DNA of 64,000 bases from an uncultured bacterium (GCA_900553895.1 USFB01000007.1:1-64000), one strand, 5' to 3'. Counted from the first letter of the stretch, positions 25,695 through 35,290 are shown. The notes: a model not told the origin generated them from the letters alone. Program-made: numbers and translations.

Positions 25695-26615
25695 ATGCCG
25701 AGAAAAAAAGAAATAGAAATAGTTTTAGATACAGAAACAACAGGTCTGGATTATACTAGAGAAAGAATTATTGAATTTGCAGCGGTAAGATTAGAAAACG
25801 GAAAAATTAAAGATGAATTCCAAACTTTAATAAATCCGCATCAACATATCAGAAAATCAAGTATTGCAGTCCATGGAATTACCCAAGATATGGTTGAAGA
25901 TGCACCGAGTGAAGAAGAGGCATTACCAAAGATTTTGGAATTTATCGGTGATTACCCTATAGTGGCTCATAACGTAATTTTTGATTATTCATTTTTGAAT
26001 GAAGCAAAATTGAGAGTGTTTGGTGAAAAATTAGAAAATCCTAGAATTGATTCACAAGTTATGTTTAAAGAAATTGCACCTGATTTGGAATCACACGGAT
26101 TGGAAGCTTTAACGAAAAGATTTAATGTAGAATTAAACAATCATCATAGGGCTATGGCTGATACGATGGGTTTGGCTTTAGCTTATCCGAAACTTAAAAA
26201 ATTATATTTACAAAGACTTGATTGGCAGAAAAAACAACTTCAAAATGTAGATTATTTGTTTGATAGATATTTAAGAATTCAACAAAGTATCGCAACAATG
26301 CAATCAGAATTACAAGATTTAAAATCAGTTTTCAAATTGTATTTTGAACTTGGTGGAGAACCGCTTGTGGCTGAAACCGGTGAAATGATGATTTATCAAT
26401 CAAAACAATCTTTTGGCTATAATTTAGCCGATATAAAAGATGTTTTAGAAGATGTTGGCGCATTAGAAAAAGCCGTAAAAGTTAATAACGGTTTTATAGA
26501 TAGGCTTTGTAACGGCTTGAGCTTGTCAGACGAATACAAAGACATTATTCACGAAGCGCGTCAGGAACTTTCGGAAACTCGTAATATTCAAGTGATTAAG
26601 CCATGCAAACAATAA
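25695..26615 (+). CDS. DnaQ-like 3'-5' exonuclease (DEDDh family)
   Basis: A 306-residue protein whose first 180 residues are a DEDDh exonuclease domain like those of PolC and the DNA polymerase III epsilon subunit. ExoI is VLDTETTGLD (metal-binding Asp and Glu about residues 12-14), ExoII is IVAHNVIFDYSFL, and ExoIII is NNHHRAMADTMG with the catalytic His and Asp. The C-terminal 120 residues are helical and unassigned. It may be a proofreading subunit or a stand-alone repair/RNA nuclease. It overlaps the next gene by 13 bases, so the two are probably co-translated. Confidence 0.88.
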   Translation: MPRKKEIEIVLDTETTGLDYTRERIIEFAAVRLENGKIKDEFQTLINPHQHIRKSSIAVHGITQDMVEDAPSEEEALPKILEFIGDYPIVAHNVIFDYSFLNEAKLRVFGEKLENPRIDSQVMFKEIAPDLESHGLEALTKRFNVELNNHHRAMADTMGLALAYPKLKKLYLQRLDWQKKQLQNVDYLFDRYLRIQQSIATMQSELQDLKSVFKLYFELGGEPLVAETGEMMIYQSKQSFGYNLADIKDVLEDVGALEKAVKVNNGFIDRLCNGLSLSDEYKDIIHEARQELSETRNIQVIKPCKQ

Positions 26616-27985
26616 ATAAAAAAGATATTCCACAAGAACTTGTTGTTGAGATTGAAAAGGTTTCAAATTTAGGTTTTGGAATCGCAAAAGTTGACGGGTA
26701 TGTGATTTTTGTCGAAGGTGCTTGCCCTAAAGATAAAGTTAAAATCAGACTTGGTAAAAAGAATAAAAATTATGCGAACGCCAAAGTTGTTGAAGTAATT
26801 GAACCTTCTCCTTATCGTGTAGAGCCTTTTTGTCCTATGCAAAAGGTCTGTGGTGCTTGTCAGTTGCAATTTGTAGATTACGATTATCAATTAGAAATTA
26901 AAAAACAAATTGTAGAAGATGCGATTCATTCTATTTGCGGAAATGAAATTGAAGTCCGTCCGACAATTGCGAGCCCTAAAAATCGTGAATACAGACATAA
27001 AATCCAATATCCTGTTTCAGAAACAAAAAATTCTAAGAGAATTTTGGCAGGTTATTATAAACCGGCTTCTCATGAACTTGTAAATATTAAATACTGTCCA
27101 ATTCAACCTGCTTATTGCGATAAAATTGTTGATTTTATCCGTGATACTGCACAAGAATGTGGAATTTCAGGCTACAACGAAAAGAAACATTCAGGCGATT
27201 TAAGGCATATTGTTATCAGGACATCTGAATACAATCAAAAAAGTTTGGTTATTTTGGTTGTAAATTCTACTAAAGCATTTGATAAATTGAAAAAACTTGC
27301 AACTCGAATTTATACTGAACTTCCTAATATTGCAGGCGTTGGTGTAAATTTTAATTCTAAAAAAACTAATTTGATTTTGGGTGAAAATACTGAAATTTTA
27401 GAAGGTGAAGAATATATTGAAGAAAAATTATGTGACAAGATTTTTAAAGTTGGCGCGAAAACATTTTTTCAAGTAAATCCTGCTACTGCTAATAATATTT
27501 TCAATTATGTAAAAGATTATGTTAAAACAAATTTTGATTCACCTTTAATATTAGATGCGTACGCGGGAATTACTGCTTTTGGAATTTGCTTATCTGATAT
27601 AGCAAAAAAAGCAGTAAGTGTTGAAGAAGTTAAAGATTCTGTAGTTTTAGCTGACAAAATTATCAAAGAAAACGGGATTAAAAATGTAGAATTACATAAT
27701 ATGGACGCTTCAAAATTCTTTGAAAAGGAATTAAATACAAAAGGACGAAAATTTGATGTAACGGTTCTTGATCCTCCAAGAAAAGGTTGTACGGAAGAAA
27801 GCTTGAATTATGCAATGAAGCTTACGAAAGATACTATTATTTATGTAAGCTGTAATCCTGCAACTTTAGCAAGAGATTTGAAATATTTAATCGCAAACGG
27901 ATGTAAAGTTGAATATATTCAGCCTTTTGATATGTTTCCGCACACTTACCACGTGGAAAGTGTTGCGATTATAAAGAAAGCATAA
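26603..27985 (+). CDS. 23S rRNA (uracil-C5)-methyltransferase, RlmD/TrmA family
   Basis: A 460-residue RNA methyltransferase. The N-terminal TRAM domain (about 8-65, VVEIEKVSNLGFGIAKVDGY) binds RNA. Cysteines in CPMQKVCGACQLQ plus IKYCPIQPAYC fit the [4Fe-4S] cluster of RlmD-type enzymes. SAM motifs are LILDAYAGITAFG and VLDPPRKGC. The catalytic Cys is in YVSCNPATLARDL, and the C-terminal base Glu in HTYHVESVAII. Target U1939 or U747 of 23S rRNA (RlmD/RlmC) cannot be decided. It overlaps the exonuclease gene and converges on the TPR gene. Confidence 0.93.
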   Translation: MQTINKKDIPQELVVEIEKVSNLGFGIAKVDGYVIFVEGACPKDKVKIRLGKKNKNYANAKVVEVIEPSPYRVEPFCPMQKVCGACQLQFVDYDYQLEIKKQIVEDAIHSICGNEIEVRPTIASPKNREYRHKIQYPVSETKNSKRILAGYYKPASHELVNIKYCPIQPAYCDKIVDFIRDTAQECGISGYNEKKHSGDLRHIVIRTSEYNQKSLVILVVNSTKAFDKLKKLATRIYTELPNIAGVGVNFNSKKTNLILGENTEILEGEEYIEEKLCDKIFKVGAKTFFQVNPATANNIFNYVKDYVKTNFDSPLILDAYAGITAFGICLSDIAKKAVSVEEVKDSVVLADKIIKENGIKNVELHNMDASKFFEKELNTKGRKFDVTVLDPPRKGCTEESLNYAMKLTKDTIIYVSCNPATLARDLKYLIANGCKVEYIQPFDMFPHTYHVESVAIIKKA

Positions 27986-28070
27986 TAAGATTTTAAAAAT
28001 ATTTAAGCAATTAGCATTTTTTGTTTATTGCTTTTTAAATTTTAGAAAAAGAAAATCGCGGTTTTGCTAT

Positions 28071-29828
28071 TTACGACAATTTTCTAATCATTTCGTGTGC
28101 TTCTTCATCTTCCGGGAAGATAGTCACAACCTTATCCAAGTATTCCAGTGCTTTGTCGTTGTCTTTTTTGCCTTCATAACATTTGGCAAGGCTCATTAAA
28201 ACAGAAATGTTTTCAGGCTTTTTCCCAAGCAAATTATTGAAAATATTAATTGCAAAATCGTATTCGCCAAGTTCATAATACGTCAAAGCTAATGTATTCT
28301 GTGTTTCAATATCAGGGTTTTGTTCAACCGCGTGAATTAAGTAATGTTTTGCATCTTCATATTCTTTTCTTGCAAAGAAAATCCGACCTGCGCAAAATTG
28401 AATATATTCGTGGTGCGGATTAACCTTTAGTGCCTTCATAATATAATCTTTTGCTTCGTCAAGCTGGTTCAAAATTAATTTATTCAGTGCCATAAAAGTA
28501 AGTGCCAAAATATTATTAGGTTCAATATCCAATGCTTCCAGATAAAATCTTTCAGCTTCAGTGTTTTTAGAAACCGAATATAAGAAATTTGCATACTCAA
28601 AAATAATTTCAAAATCATTCGGTTGCAATTGCATTGCTGTTTTAAATTCGTCTTCCGCGTAATCAAATAAGCGTTTATTGAGATAAATAATACCCAAGTC
28701 CTTATGAGCTTTTGCAATTTCAGGATTCATTTTAATTACTTTTTTAAGCATTTTCTCTGCAGTATCTGTATCACATAAACTTGATGAAAGAATTGCATAC
28801 TGATGGAATGTTTCTGCTGAAACCTGCCCCTTTAACAGAATGTTATCGTAAAGTTCTTTAGCTTTATTTAATTGATTTGTTCTTATATAAAGACTCGCAA
28901 GCTTCTGTACGGGAAGGATAAATTTTTGGTTCACATAAACAATACCTTCAAGCATTTTAATTGCACCCTGCAAATCTCCCATCATTTCTAAACAGGTTGC
29001 TAAGTTGTATTTATAATTTTCTTTTTCAGGATGTTGAAGCAACAAATTCTTATAAATATTTGCAGCTTCTTGATAGCGTCCTAGCTTCGTTTTTGACATT
29101 GCAAGTGCAACTTTAAATCCTTCATCTTCGTTATCAAGTTCACATGCTTTTTCCAAATAAATGCAAGCTTCTTCATGGTTTTGCTGAATTTGGTAAGCAG
29201 AACCTAAATTATAATACGCCATCGGGCTTTCTGTATTAAGTTCCAGTGCTTTTTTGTAGCATTTTATTGCTTCATCACTTGAACCCGTTGCCATATAAGC
29301 CGTTCCGAGGCTGTTATAAATTCCGATATTATCAGGTTCTTTTTCCAAAGCGCGTTTAAATGGTTCAATACTTTTTTCAAACTCTTTAATTTTCATATAT
29401 GCCGTTCCGATTACAAAATCAAAAATATAATCTTCCGGCTCGACAGAGTTCGCCATAACTGCGTATTTGATAGCTTCTTCCGATTCGTTCATTTTCAATA
29501 AAACAACGCACAAGCTCTTATAAGCTTCTGAATATTCCGAGCGCAAATGAATAACTTTGATATAAGCATTTTTTGCGGAAACAAAATCGCCCAATCTGTC
29601 GTAAGCACTCGCCAAATAGAACCAGGATGTTGCATCTTCCGGTTTAAATTTTATAACAGTTTCAAAGCAATTTCTCGCTTTTGCCCAATCGTCTTCGTTT
29701 GAAGCTACAAGTCCCGCAAGCTTAAGAAGTTCAATATTCTCAGGTTCTTTTTTTAATGCAGGTTCAAGCAGTTCTTTTGCTTTATCAAATTCTTTTTTAG
29801 ATATTAAATCATTTATTTCTTCTAGCAT
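28071..29828 (-). CDS. Tetratricopeptide-repeat protein, cytoplasmic
   Basis: 585 residues made almost entirely of about 16 TPR units of 34 residues (for example AIKCYKKALELNTESPMAYY, AKELYDNILLKG, AIKMLEGIVYVNQ). There is no signal peptide, so it probably acts in the cytoplasm as a scaffold for protein assembly. No catalytic domain is visible. Upstream lies about 140 bases of repeats separating it from the sigma-factor gene. What it binds is unknown. Confidence 0.88.
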   Translation of the reverse strand: MLEEINDLISKKEFDKAKELLEPALKKEPENIELLKLAGLVASNEDDWAKARNCFETVIKFKPEDATSWFYLASAYDRLGDFVSAKNAYIKVIHLRSEYSEAYKSLCVVLLKMNESEEAIKYAVMANSVEPEDYIFDFVIGTAYMKIKEFEKSIEPFKRALEKEPDNIGIYNSLGTAYMATGSSDEAIKCYKKALELNTESPMAYYNLGSAYQIQQNHEEACIYLEKACELDNEDEGFKVALAMSKTKLGRYQEAANIYKNLLLQHPEKENYKYNLATCLEMMGDLQGAIKMLEGIVYVNQKFILPVQKLASLYIRTNQLNKAKELYDNILLKGQVSAETFHQYAILSSSLCDTDTAEKMLKKVIKMNPEIAKAHKDLGIIYLNKRLFDYAEDEFKTAMQLQPNDFEIIFEYANFLYSVSKNTEAERFYLEALDIEPNNILALTFMALNKLILNQLDEAKDYIMKALKVNPHHEYIQFCAGRIFFARKEYEDAKHYLIHAVEQNPDIETQNTLALTYYELGEYDFAINIFNNLLGKKPENISVLMSLAKCYEGKKDNDKALEYLDKVVTIFPEDEEAHEMIRKLS

Positions 29829-29849
29829 AATATACCTTTATGTTATAAA

Positions 29850-29947
29850 TGTTGGGCTGAAAGCCCAACCTACTTTCTATATTTAACGTATTTAGTTCAA
29901 AAATTACTTAAAATAATTTTCCATTTTCCACTTTCAATTTTCCATTC
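29850..29947. repeat. Repeats between the TPR gene and the sigma-factor gene (families D and G)
   Basis: GTTGGGCTGAAAGCCCAACC at 29851 is an inverted family D hairpin. From about 29915 the sequence AATTTTCCATTTTCCACTTT and CAATTTTCCATT matches the family G repeat at 35374-35443. Confidence 0.7.
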
Positions 29948-29967
29948 GACCATTCTATGGTCGTAAC

Positions 29968-30966
29968 CTATTCGCCAATATAATTTCTCAATCCTGATGT
30001 TAAATTTTTATTTTTACACAATTTTTTCAATTTAGAAATGGCACGGTTTTCAATTTGACGAATTCTTTCTCTTGAAACACCATAAATTGAACCGATTTCA
30101 TCTAACGTTTTTTTATTTCCGTCGTTATTCAAACCAAATCTCAAAATCAGAACATCGCGTTCTTTTTGGCTTAATTGATCAAGCATGTTTTTGATATCAT
30201 CAAGCATGCTTTCTTGTGAAACAAGAGAATCCGGCGTAATAGTTGATTCATCTACAATATAATCAATGATTTTGTTAGAATCATCTTTTTGACCCGTTGG
30301 TGTATCAATACTAATTGTAGATTGAGTAGATTTAATAATAGATGTTAATTTTGTAACCGTAATCCCCATTTTATCAGCAATTTCTTGTTTGTTAGGAATT
30401 CTGCCGAGTTCTGTTGTCAAATCCATTGTTGCTTTTTTAATTTTGTTTATAGATTCGATTAAGTGGATTGGAAGTCTGATAATTCGAGCTTTATCTGCAA
30501 TGGCTCTTGTAATTGATTGCTGAATCCACCAAGTTGCATAAGTTGAAAACTTATACCCTTTTGTATAATCAAATTTTTCAGTTGCTTTAATTAAACCCAT
30601 ATTTCCTTCTTGAATTAAATCTAAGAAGGAAAGCCCACGCCCAATATACTTTTTAGCGATACTTACAACGAGTCTTAAGTTTGCGTTAATAAGAACTTTA
30701 CGTGCAATTTCACTTTGAGTTTCATATATTTTCTTTGCAACTTCAAGCTCTTCTTGAGCAGAAAGAAGTGGAATTTTACCAATCTGTTGAAGATAAATTC
30801 TTACAGAGTCATCAGAATTTACAGTGCTTAAATTTTCTTGAGTTTTAGGTTCTTCAATTGCAATTGATTCTTCGTCATCATCAGCAGGCTCAATACTGTT
30901 GAAATCTACGCCTTCATCTGAAATGTCGTCTACCATGATATTTAATTTTTCGCTCTTTTTGCTCAT
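29968..30966 (-). CDS. rpoD: RNA polymerase primary sigma factor (sigma-70, RpoD/SigA type)
   Basis: 332 residues. Region 1.2 begins DSVRIYLQQIGKIPLLSAQE; region 2 holds ANLRLVVSIAKKYIGRG, FLDLIQEGNMGLIKA and KFSTYATWWIQQSITRA (2.3/2.4); region 3 has the IRLPIHLIE start; region 4.2 reads TLDEIGSIYGVSRERIRQIE. Region 1.1 is replaced by a short acidic segment. I place the start at 30966, after AAAGGA, because upstream in-frame sequence (to 31140) is a dispersed repeat rich in Arg/Pro codons and cannot be real protein. The group 1 assignment is likely since no other sigma gene is near; a group 2 sigma is not excluded. Confidence 0.93.
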   Translation of the reverse strand: MSKKSEKLNIMVDDISDEGVDFNSIEPADDDEESIAIEEPKTQENLSTVNSDDSVRIYLQQIGKIPLLSAQEELEVAKKIYETQSEIARKVLINANLRLVVSIAKKYIGRGLSFLDLIQEGNMGLIKATEKFDYTKGYKFSTYATWWIQQSITRAIADKARIIRLPIHLIESINKIKKATMDLTTELGRIPNKQEIADKMGITVTKLTSIIKSTQSTISIDTPTGQKDDSNKIIDYIVDESTITPDSLVSQESMLDDIKNMLDQLSQKERDVLILRFGLNNDGNKKTLDEIGSIYGVSRERIRQIENRAISKLKKLCKNKNLTSGLRNYIGE

Positions 30967-30984
30967 CTTGTTGTCCTTTTTATT

Positions 30985-31118
30985 AAAACCCCTCACTCGC
31001 ATCCGTAACTCGCTTGCGCTCAAACGGCTGTTCACTCTCTCTTGACCGGTTCTCGTAAAACGCGCTTTCACTCTATGTTCACCGGTCGCTCCCGCAAGGG
31101 GCGAGGGGCGAGGGGGAT
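30985..31118. repeat. Palindromic GC-richer repeat upstream of rpoD
   Basis: It contains CCTCACTCGCATCCG, two ACCGGT blocks (GACCGGTTCTCG and TCACCGGTCGC) and CGCAAGGGGCGAGGGGCGAG. Its base composition is markedly richer in G and C than neighbouring genes, as in the other repeats of the CCTCACCC/CAAGGGGCGAGGG type (10742, 59960). Confidence 0.65.
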
Positions 31119-31126
31119 GCGTACGC

Positions 31127-31879
31127 TTAATGCGTTGCACTTTGTTTAGTTTTTACTTGTTGTTTGACTGCTTCAAACAATATTATCGCTGCTGCGTTTG
31201 AAACATTCAGAGAATTAAAATCCGTCAACATTGGAATCTTGATTTTGAAATCCGAAAGTTTCAAAAGTGAACGTGATATTCCTGCATGTTCTGCGCCCAT
31301 TATCAGCGCGAAATTCATGTCTTTGTAATCCACATCAAAATAATTATCTTTTGCATGATGGTCAGATGCAATTACCCAATAGTTGTTTTCTTTTAGTTTT
31401 TGAACTGCACCAACCAGACTGTTGACTTTAATTATTGAGATGTGATTAACTGCACCGGCACTTGTTTTTTCTACTGTAGAATTTATTAAAACGCCTCTGC
31501 GCGACGGTAGAATAATTCCTTTTACGCCTGCGCAAACACAAGAACGAATTATTGCGCCGACATTGTGAGAATCTTCAACTCCATCTAATATTACTACATT
31601 TCCACCGACTTTTTCAATAAAATCATCCAAATCAGTGTATTTTACAGGTGAAATCTGTGCGATTACACCTTGATGTCTGCCTTCAGGCTCAAGTTGATTA
31701 AGTTTTTGAGGTGCAACAAATTGGAAAACAATACCGTTTTTTTGCGCAAGCTCTTTTATGCGCTCAATTTTTACATCACTTCTTGCACTATTAGAAATAA
31801 GAATTTTGTTAAATTCTCTTTCTCCTGCCTCTAAGGCTTCAATAACAGCATTTTTACCATATATTATAGTGTTTTCCAT
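31127..31879 (-). CDS. rlmB: 23S rRNA 2'-O-methyltransferase RlmB (TrmH/SpoU family)
   Basis: 250 residues. TrmH-family enzymes use a knotted SPOUT fold to methylate the 2'-O of RNA; RlmB targets G2251 of 23S rRNA. The N-terminal substrate-binding domain starts IYGKNAVIEALEAGE. Motif 1 is VVILDGVEDSHNVGAIIRSC with the catalytic Asn/Arg, motif 2 ALIMGAEHAGISRSLL, and motif 3 SLNVSNAAAIILFEA. It starts within the stop of nadA (TAATG overlap), so the pair is translationally coupled. Modification of a tRNA rather than rRNA remains possible. Confidence 0.92.
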   Translation of the reverse strand: MENTIIYGKNAVIEALEAGEREFNKILISNSARSDVKIERIKELAQKNGIVFQFVAPQKLNQLEPEGRHQGVIAQISPVKYTDLDDFIEKVGGNVVILDGVEDSHNVGAIIRSCVCAGVKGIILPSRRGVLINSTVEKTSAGAVNHISIIKVNSLVGAVQKLKENNYWVIASDHHAKDNYFDVDYKDMNFALIMGAEHAGISRSLLKLSDFKIKIPMLTDFNSLNVSNAAAIILFEAVKQQVKTKQSATH

Positions 31880-32787
31880 TATTTTGACACCTTCAACATT
31901 CTTTCTATACAGCCTGCACTTGCTTTACGAATTTCTTCATCTAAAGTGATTTCGTTTGTTTCATTTTCTAAAGAATGAAGAATTTCTTCTAACGTTGTAA
32001 GTTTCATGCTCTCACATAACATATTATCTCTGATAAGAATAAATTCTTTTTCCGGATAATCACGCTTGAGTCTATCCACAACACCTTTTTCGGTCACGAT
32101 AACAAATTGTTTGTGGTCGCTATTCTTTACATAATTAATTATACCACTTGTGCTGCCGACATAATCACCCAAATGACTTACTTTTGGTTTACATTCAGGA
32201 TGAATAAGAATTTTTGCGTTTGGATAATTTTTTCTGGCAAGCTCAATATCTTCAACAGTAATATTGTTATGAACAGGACAATTGCCGTCATATACAATTG
32301 CCTCAACTCCTTCAAGCTGCCCTTCAACCCATTTGCCAAGATTTGCATCAGGTACGAAAAGGACTTGTGGAGCATTAAGACTTTTAACGATTTCTAATGC
32401 GTTAGAACTTGTACAACAAATATCACATTCGGCTTTAACTTCAGCTGTCGAATTTATATAACAAACAACAGGTACGTTTGGGTGCTTGTGTTTGAATTCA
32501 ACCATTTGCTCATGATTAATCATGTCTGCCATTAAACATCCAGCCTTAACATTTGGTAACAAAACTTTTTTGTCGGGAGAAATTATTTTGGCAGTTTGTG
32601 CCATAAAATATACGCCCGCAAAAACTATAATATCGGCATTTGTTTTTTTAGCCATTTGACTTAAGTACAAAGAATCTCCGACAAAATCGGCTACTTCATC
32701 AATTTCTATATTTTGGTAACTGTGTGCCAAAATAATTGCGTTTTTCTCTTCTTTTAATTTTTTAATTTTTTCTATTATGTTTTTCAT
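31879..32787 (-). CDS. nadA: Quinolinate synthase NadA
   Basis: NadA condenses iminoaspartate and dihydroxyacetone phosphate to quinolinate in NAD synthesis, using one [4Fe-4S] cluster. The 302-residue length fits the family. The three cluster cysteines are visible in VKAGCLMADM, LIHPECKP and ASAGCIERM. Other hallmarks are IILAHSYQ, VADFVGDSLYLSQ, VCYINSTAEVKA and STSGIINYVK. The usual partners nadB and nadC are not adjacent. It is coupled to rlmB downstream and divergent from the pilM-pilN gene. Confidence 0.96.
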   Translation of the reverse strand: MKNIIEKIKKLKEEKNAIILAHSYQNIEIDEVADFVGDSLYLSQMAKKTNADIIVFAGVYFMAQTAKIISPDKKVLLPNVKAGCLMADMINHEQMVEFKHKHPNVPVVCYINSTAEVKAECDICCTSSNALEIVKSLNAPQVLFVPDANLGKWVEGQLEGVEAIVYDGNCPVHNNITVEDIELARKNYPNAKILIHPECKPKVSHLGDYVGSTSGIINYVKNSDHKQFVIVTEKGVVDRLKRDYPEKEFILIRDNMLCESMKLTTLEEILHSLENETNEITLDEEIRKASAGCIERMLKVSK

Positions 32788-32853
32788 CTATTTACCCGAG
32801 TATACAAAATTTAAGTTTTATTGTACAATAAAAAAAAATAGGATGAAATAGGT

Positions 32854-34533
32854 ATGGAATTATTTAAGAAGAGTGTTGTAATTGGTGTTTCCGTTACTCC
32901 GGAAGTTGGTCTGGAAGTGGCTCAAATAGATTTTGCGACAAGAACTGTCCTCAAATATGCAGTAAGACCGTTAGAATATGATATAAATCGTAGAGATATT
33001 GCGGATTTAGATATTTTTAAGGAAACATTAAGTGATTTGTTGGAAGAACTTCAACTTCCAAAAGGAACTTCAATTGTTTTAAATTTGCCGGCTGTTACAT
33101 TTAGAGTTAATGATTATCCGGCTTCATTGGATGAAGAACAAGTTGGAAATGCTATCGAAGAAGAATTGGCAGAAAATCTTATTTTCAAGAACAATGAACC
33201 TTGTATTGCAGCTACACAGTTACCAAATTCAACTATACAGTTTAACAAAATTGCTTATGAAGCTGTTCAAAAAACTACTATTATAGAAATTGCAATGGCA
33301 ATAAAGGATTTAGGATACAAGTTATTAGCAATTGATACTTCCGTAAATTCTATTTTGAACTCATTGATTTTAAAAGAACGAGTTAATGTAGAAAATGATG
33401 TGTCTTGGGTACTTTTGTTGGTTGAAAACAACTGCTGTCGTGTAATATCAATGAATGGTAGAACTTATGTAGACGCGTTTGAAGAAAAGATTAGTATTGG
33501 TGAAATATTGGGTGATGCAGAAAACTATTCTACAGTAATCTCTGCAGTAACACCGATTTTGAAAAATTTACCTTCACAATATTTATGTGTAGTATCAAAA
33601 ACAAATATTGTAAGTGCGGAAATATTGGCTAGTAAGCTTAACTATTCTGCGCCAATTATTCACCAAGAAGCAAATTCTTTTTCACAAGAAGTATTCATGG
33701 ATGTATCTCCAGAGGTTGATGAAGCATTAGCTCCAACAATATCTTTGGATGTTATAGGTGCTGCTTTATATAGAAATTTGCTTCCTTATTCAACAGCACA
33801 TTTTAACTTGTTTAACAAATCTCTTGGCGACATCTATTTGGATGAACAACCGCCTGAAGTTGTTATTGCGGGTCACAGAATTGTTTTAGATACAGAAACT
33901 CTTATTAAAATATTTATATTGTGCGCTATAGTGATTCTTGTTCCGGCAATAATAGCATTTATTGTGCTTTTGTCTTCTATATCCAGTCAAAATAGTGTCA
34001 ATGCAGATTTGGATAGCAAGATAGAACAAATGAACAAGTTCTTGAAGGATAATGAAAGCGTTTCTGCTGATTTATTTGATGAAGGAGATGAAATCAGAGT
34101 TGGTTTAGAACATAATAAAAATGTTTATTCCTATTACACGATTGTGGGAACAGAAATTCCTAAAAAATTGTGGTTGACTCACTTGAAATTCTCAGACAAA
34201 ACTACAATTGAAGGTCAAGCTGATAATTTGGAAAGTGTATATGCGTTCTTTAGAAGCGTAAAAGATTATGATCCTGAATCAGATATAAAATTGCAAAAAT
34301 TAGGTTTGGCGTCAAATGCTGTGCCAAAGGTTATTGAAAAAGATGCTGAAAATTCTGAAAATTCTGATAAAACTGACGATTTTGAAGTTGATTCTATTTT
34401 GACATCTTCTAATGCTGATTTCTACGAATTCAGAATTTCAAATGAACCGGAAGTTAAAAAAGAAGATTTGAAGAAAAAAGATGAAAATGGCAACGATTTG
34501 CCAGATTTAGAACCAATAAAAGAAAATAATTAA
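32854..34533 (+). CDS. PilM-PilN fusion protein of a type IV pilus inner-membrane complex
   Basis: 559 residues. The first 330 residues look like PilM (actin-like ASKHA fold): SVVIGVSVTPEVGLEVAQID at the start, SIVLNLPAVTFRVNDYP and ISLDVIGAALYRNL before the helix. One membrane helix (about 351-374, LIKIFILCAIVILVPAIIAF) is followed by a coiled region and a PilN-like domain (KKLWLTHLKFSDKTTIEGQA, a ferredoxin-like strand pair). PilM and PilN are normally separate proteins joined by a short PilN tail binding PilM; here they seem to be one chain. The acidic C-terminal 100 residues are low complexity. The next gene is PilO. Together they should align the pilus assembly ATPase with the envelope. 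Confidence 0.8.
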   Translation: MELFKKSVVIGVSVTPEVGLEVAQIDFATRTVLKYAVRPLEYDINRRDIADLDIFKETLSDLLEELQLPKGTSIVLNLPAVTFRVNDYPASLDEEQVGNAIEEELAENLIFKNNEPCIAATQLPNSTIQFNKIAYEAVQKTTIIEIAMAIKDLGYKLLAIDTSVNSILNSLILKERVNVENDVSWVLLLVENNCCRVISMNGRTYVDAFEEKISIGEILGDAENYSTVISAVTPILKNLPSQYLCVVSKTNIVSAEILASKLNYSAPIIHQEANSFSQEVFMDVSPEVDEALAPTISLDVIGAALYRNLLPYSTAHFNLFNKSLGDIYLDEQPPEVVIAGHRIVLDTETLIKIFILCAIVILVPAIIAFIVLLSSISSQNSVNADLDSKIEQMNKFLKDNESVSADLFDEGDEIRVGLEHNKNVYSYYTIVGTEIPKKLWLTHLKFSDKTTIEGQADNLESVYAFFRSVKDYDPESDIKLQKLGLASNAVPKVIEKDAENSENSDKTDDFEVDSILTSSNADFYEFRISNEPEVKKEDLKKKDENGNDLPDLEPIKENN

Positions 34534-34547
34534 AAGGTAAAATAATT

Positions 34548-35201
34548 ATGGAAAAGTATAAAAAATATTATGGTGTTATTATCTTTTTGGCTGCACTAGT
34601 TGCGATGATTGCATTAGTAGTGTCTTTGGAAACACCAAAAATTTCAGAGCTTAAATCCTTAAAGAATGATGAACAGCAGAAGCAAGAACAAGTTAACGAG
34701 CTGCAAGGCAAATTAGATATTGTAAAAGCGAAAATTAAGAAAATTAAAAATTCTATTACATCATCACAAAAGAAAATTTACTCTCCGATTGAAAATGATT
34801 TGGGCAATGAAACATTGTTCTTTACATTATATAATGATGTAATTGAAATGATTCATGCAAATTCAGTAAAAATAAAATCTATAGATTATACATATAATCC
34901 CGAAGCAGATGCTTTTGTAAAATTTGGCAAAGATGTGTATTTTGTGTGTGATGTTAATATGGAACTTGTATCGAATTATGTAAATTTAGGAAAATTAATA
35001 CAAGATTTATATCAATATCCTTATTATATAAGAATTAATGAGTTAGAAGTAAAACCTTATGAAAAAGATAAGAAAATTCTAATAAGTAACTTGAGTTTAA
35101 GATTATATGCACATACAGAACCGGATTCAGAAAGTCCTGTAGCTTCTTCAACAACAGACGCTTTACCGTTGAATGGTGCTGAAACTCAATTGCCACAATA
35201 G
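34548..35201 (+). CDS. pilO: PilO-like type IV pilus inner-membrane protein
   Basis: 217 residues: a short cytoplasmic start, one membrane helix (about 9-28, GVIIFLAALVAMIALVVSLE), a coiled coil rich in Lys/Gln (KNDEQQKQEQVNELQGKLDI) and a ferredoxin-like periplasmic domain (IEMIHANSVKIKSIDYTY onward, LIQDLYQYPYYIRINELEV). This is the build of PilO, which pairs with PilN. It follows the PilM-PilN gene after 14 bases and ends at a strong terminator, so the transcript holds just these two genes. PilP and PilQ are not present nearby. Confidence 0.8.
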   Translation: MEKYKKYYGVIIFLAALVAMIALVVSLETPKISELKSLKNDEQQKQEQVNELQGKLDIVKAKIKKIKNSITSSQKKIYSPIENDLGNETLFFTLYNDVIEMIHANSVKIKSIDYTYNPEADAFVKFGKDVYFVCDVNMELVSNYVNLGKLIQDLYQYPYYIRINELEVKPYEKDKKILISNLSLRLYAHTEPDSESPVASSTTDALPLNGAETQLPQ

Positions 35202-35216
35202 TTAGGTTTAAAATTT

Positions 35217-35258
35217 AAAAAACGGAATTTGATTTTTAATCAAATTCCGTTTTTTTTT
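35217..35258 (+). terminator. Rho-independent terminator after pilO
   Basis: AAAAACGGAATTTGAT and ATCAAATTCCGTTTTT pair around TTTTA, then a run of nine T. Confidence 0.92.
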
Positions 35259-35290
35259 AATATCAAGAAGGCGTCAAATTAGGATAAGTA

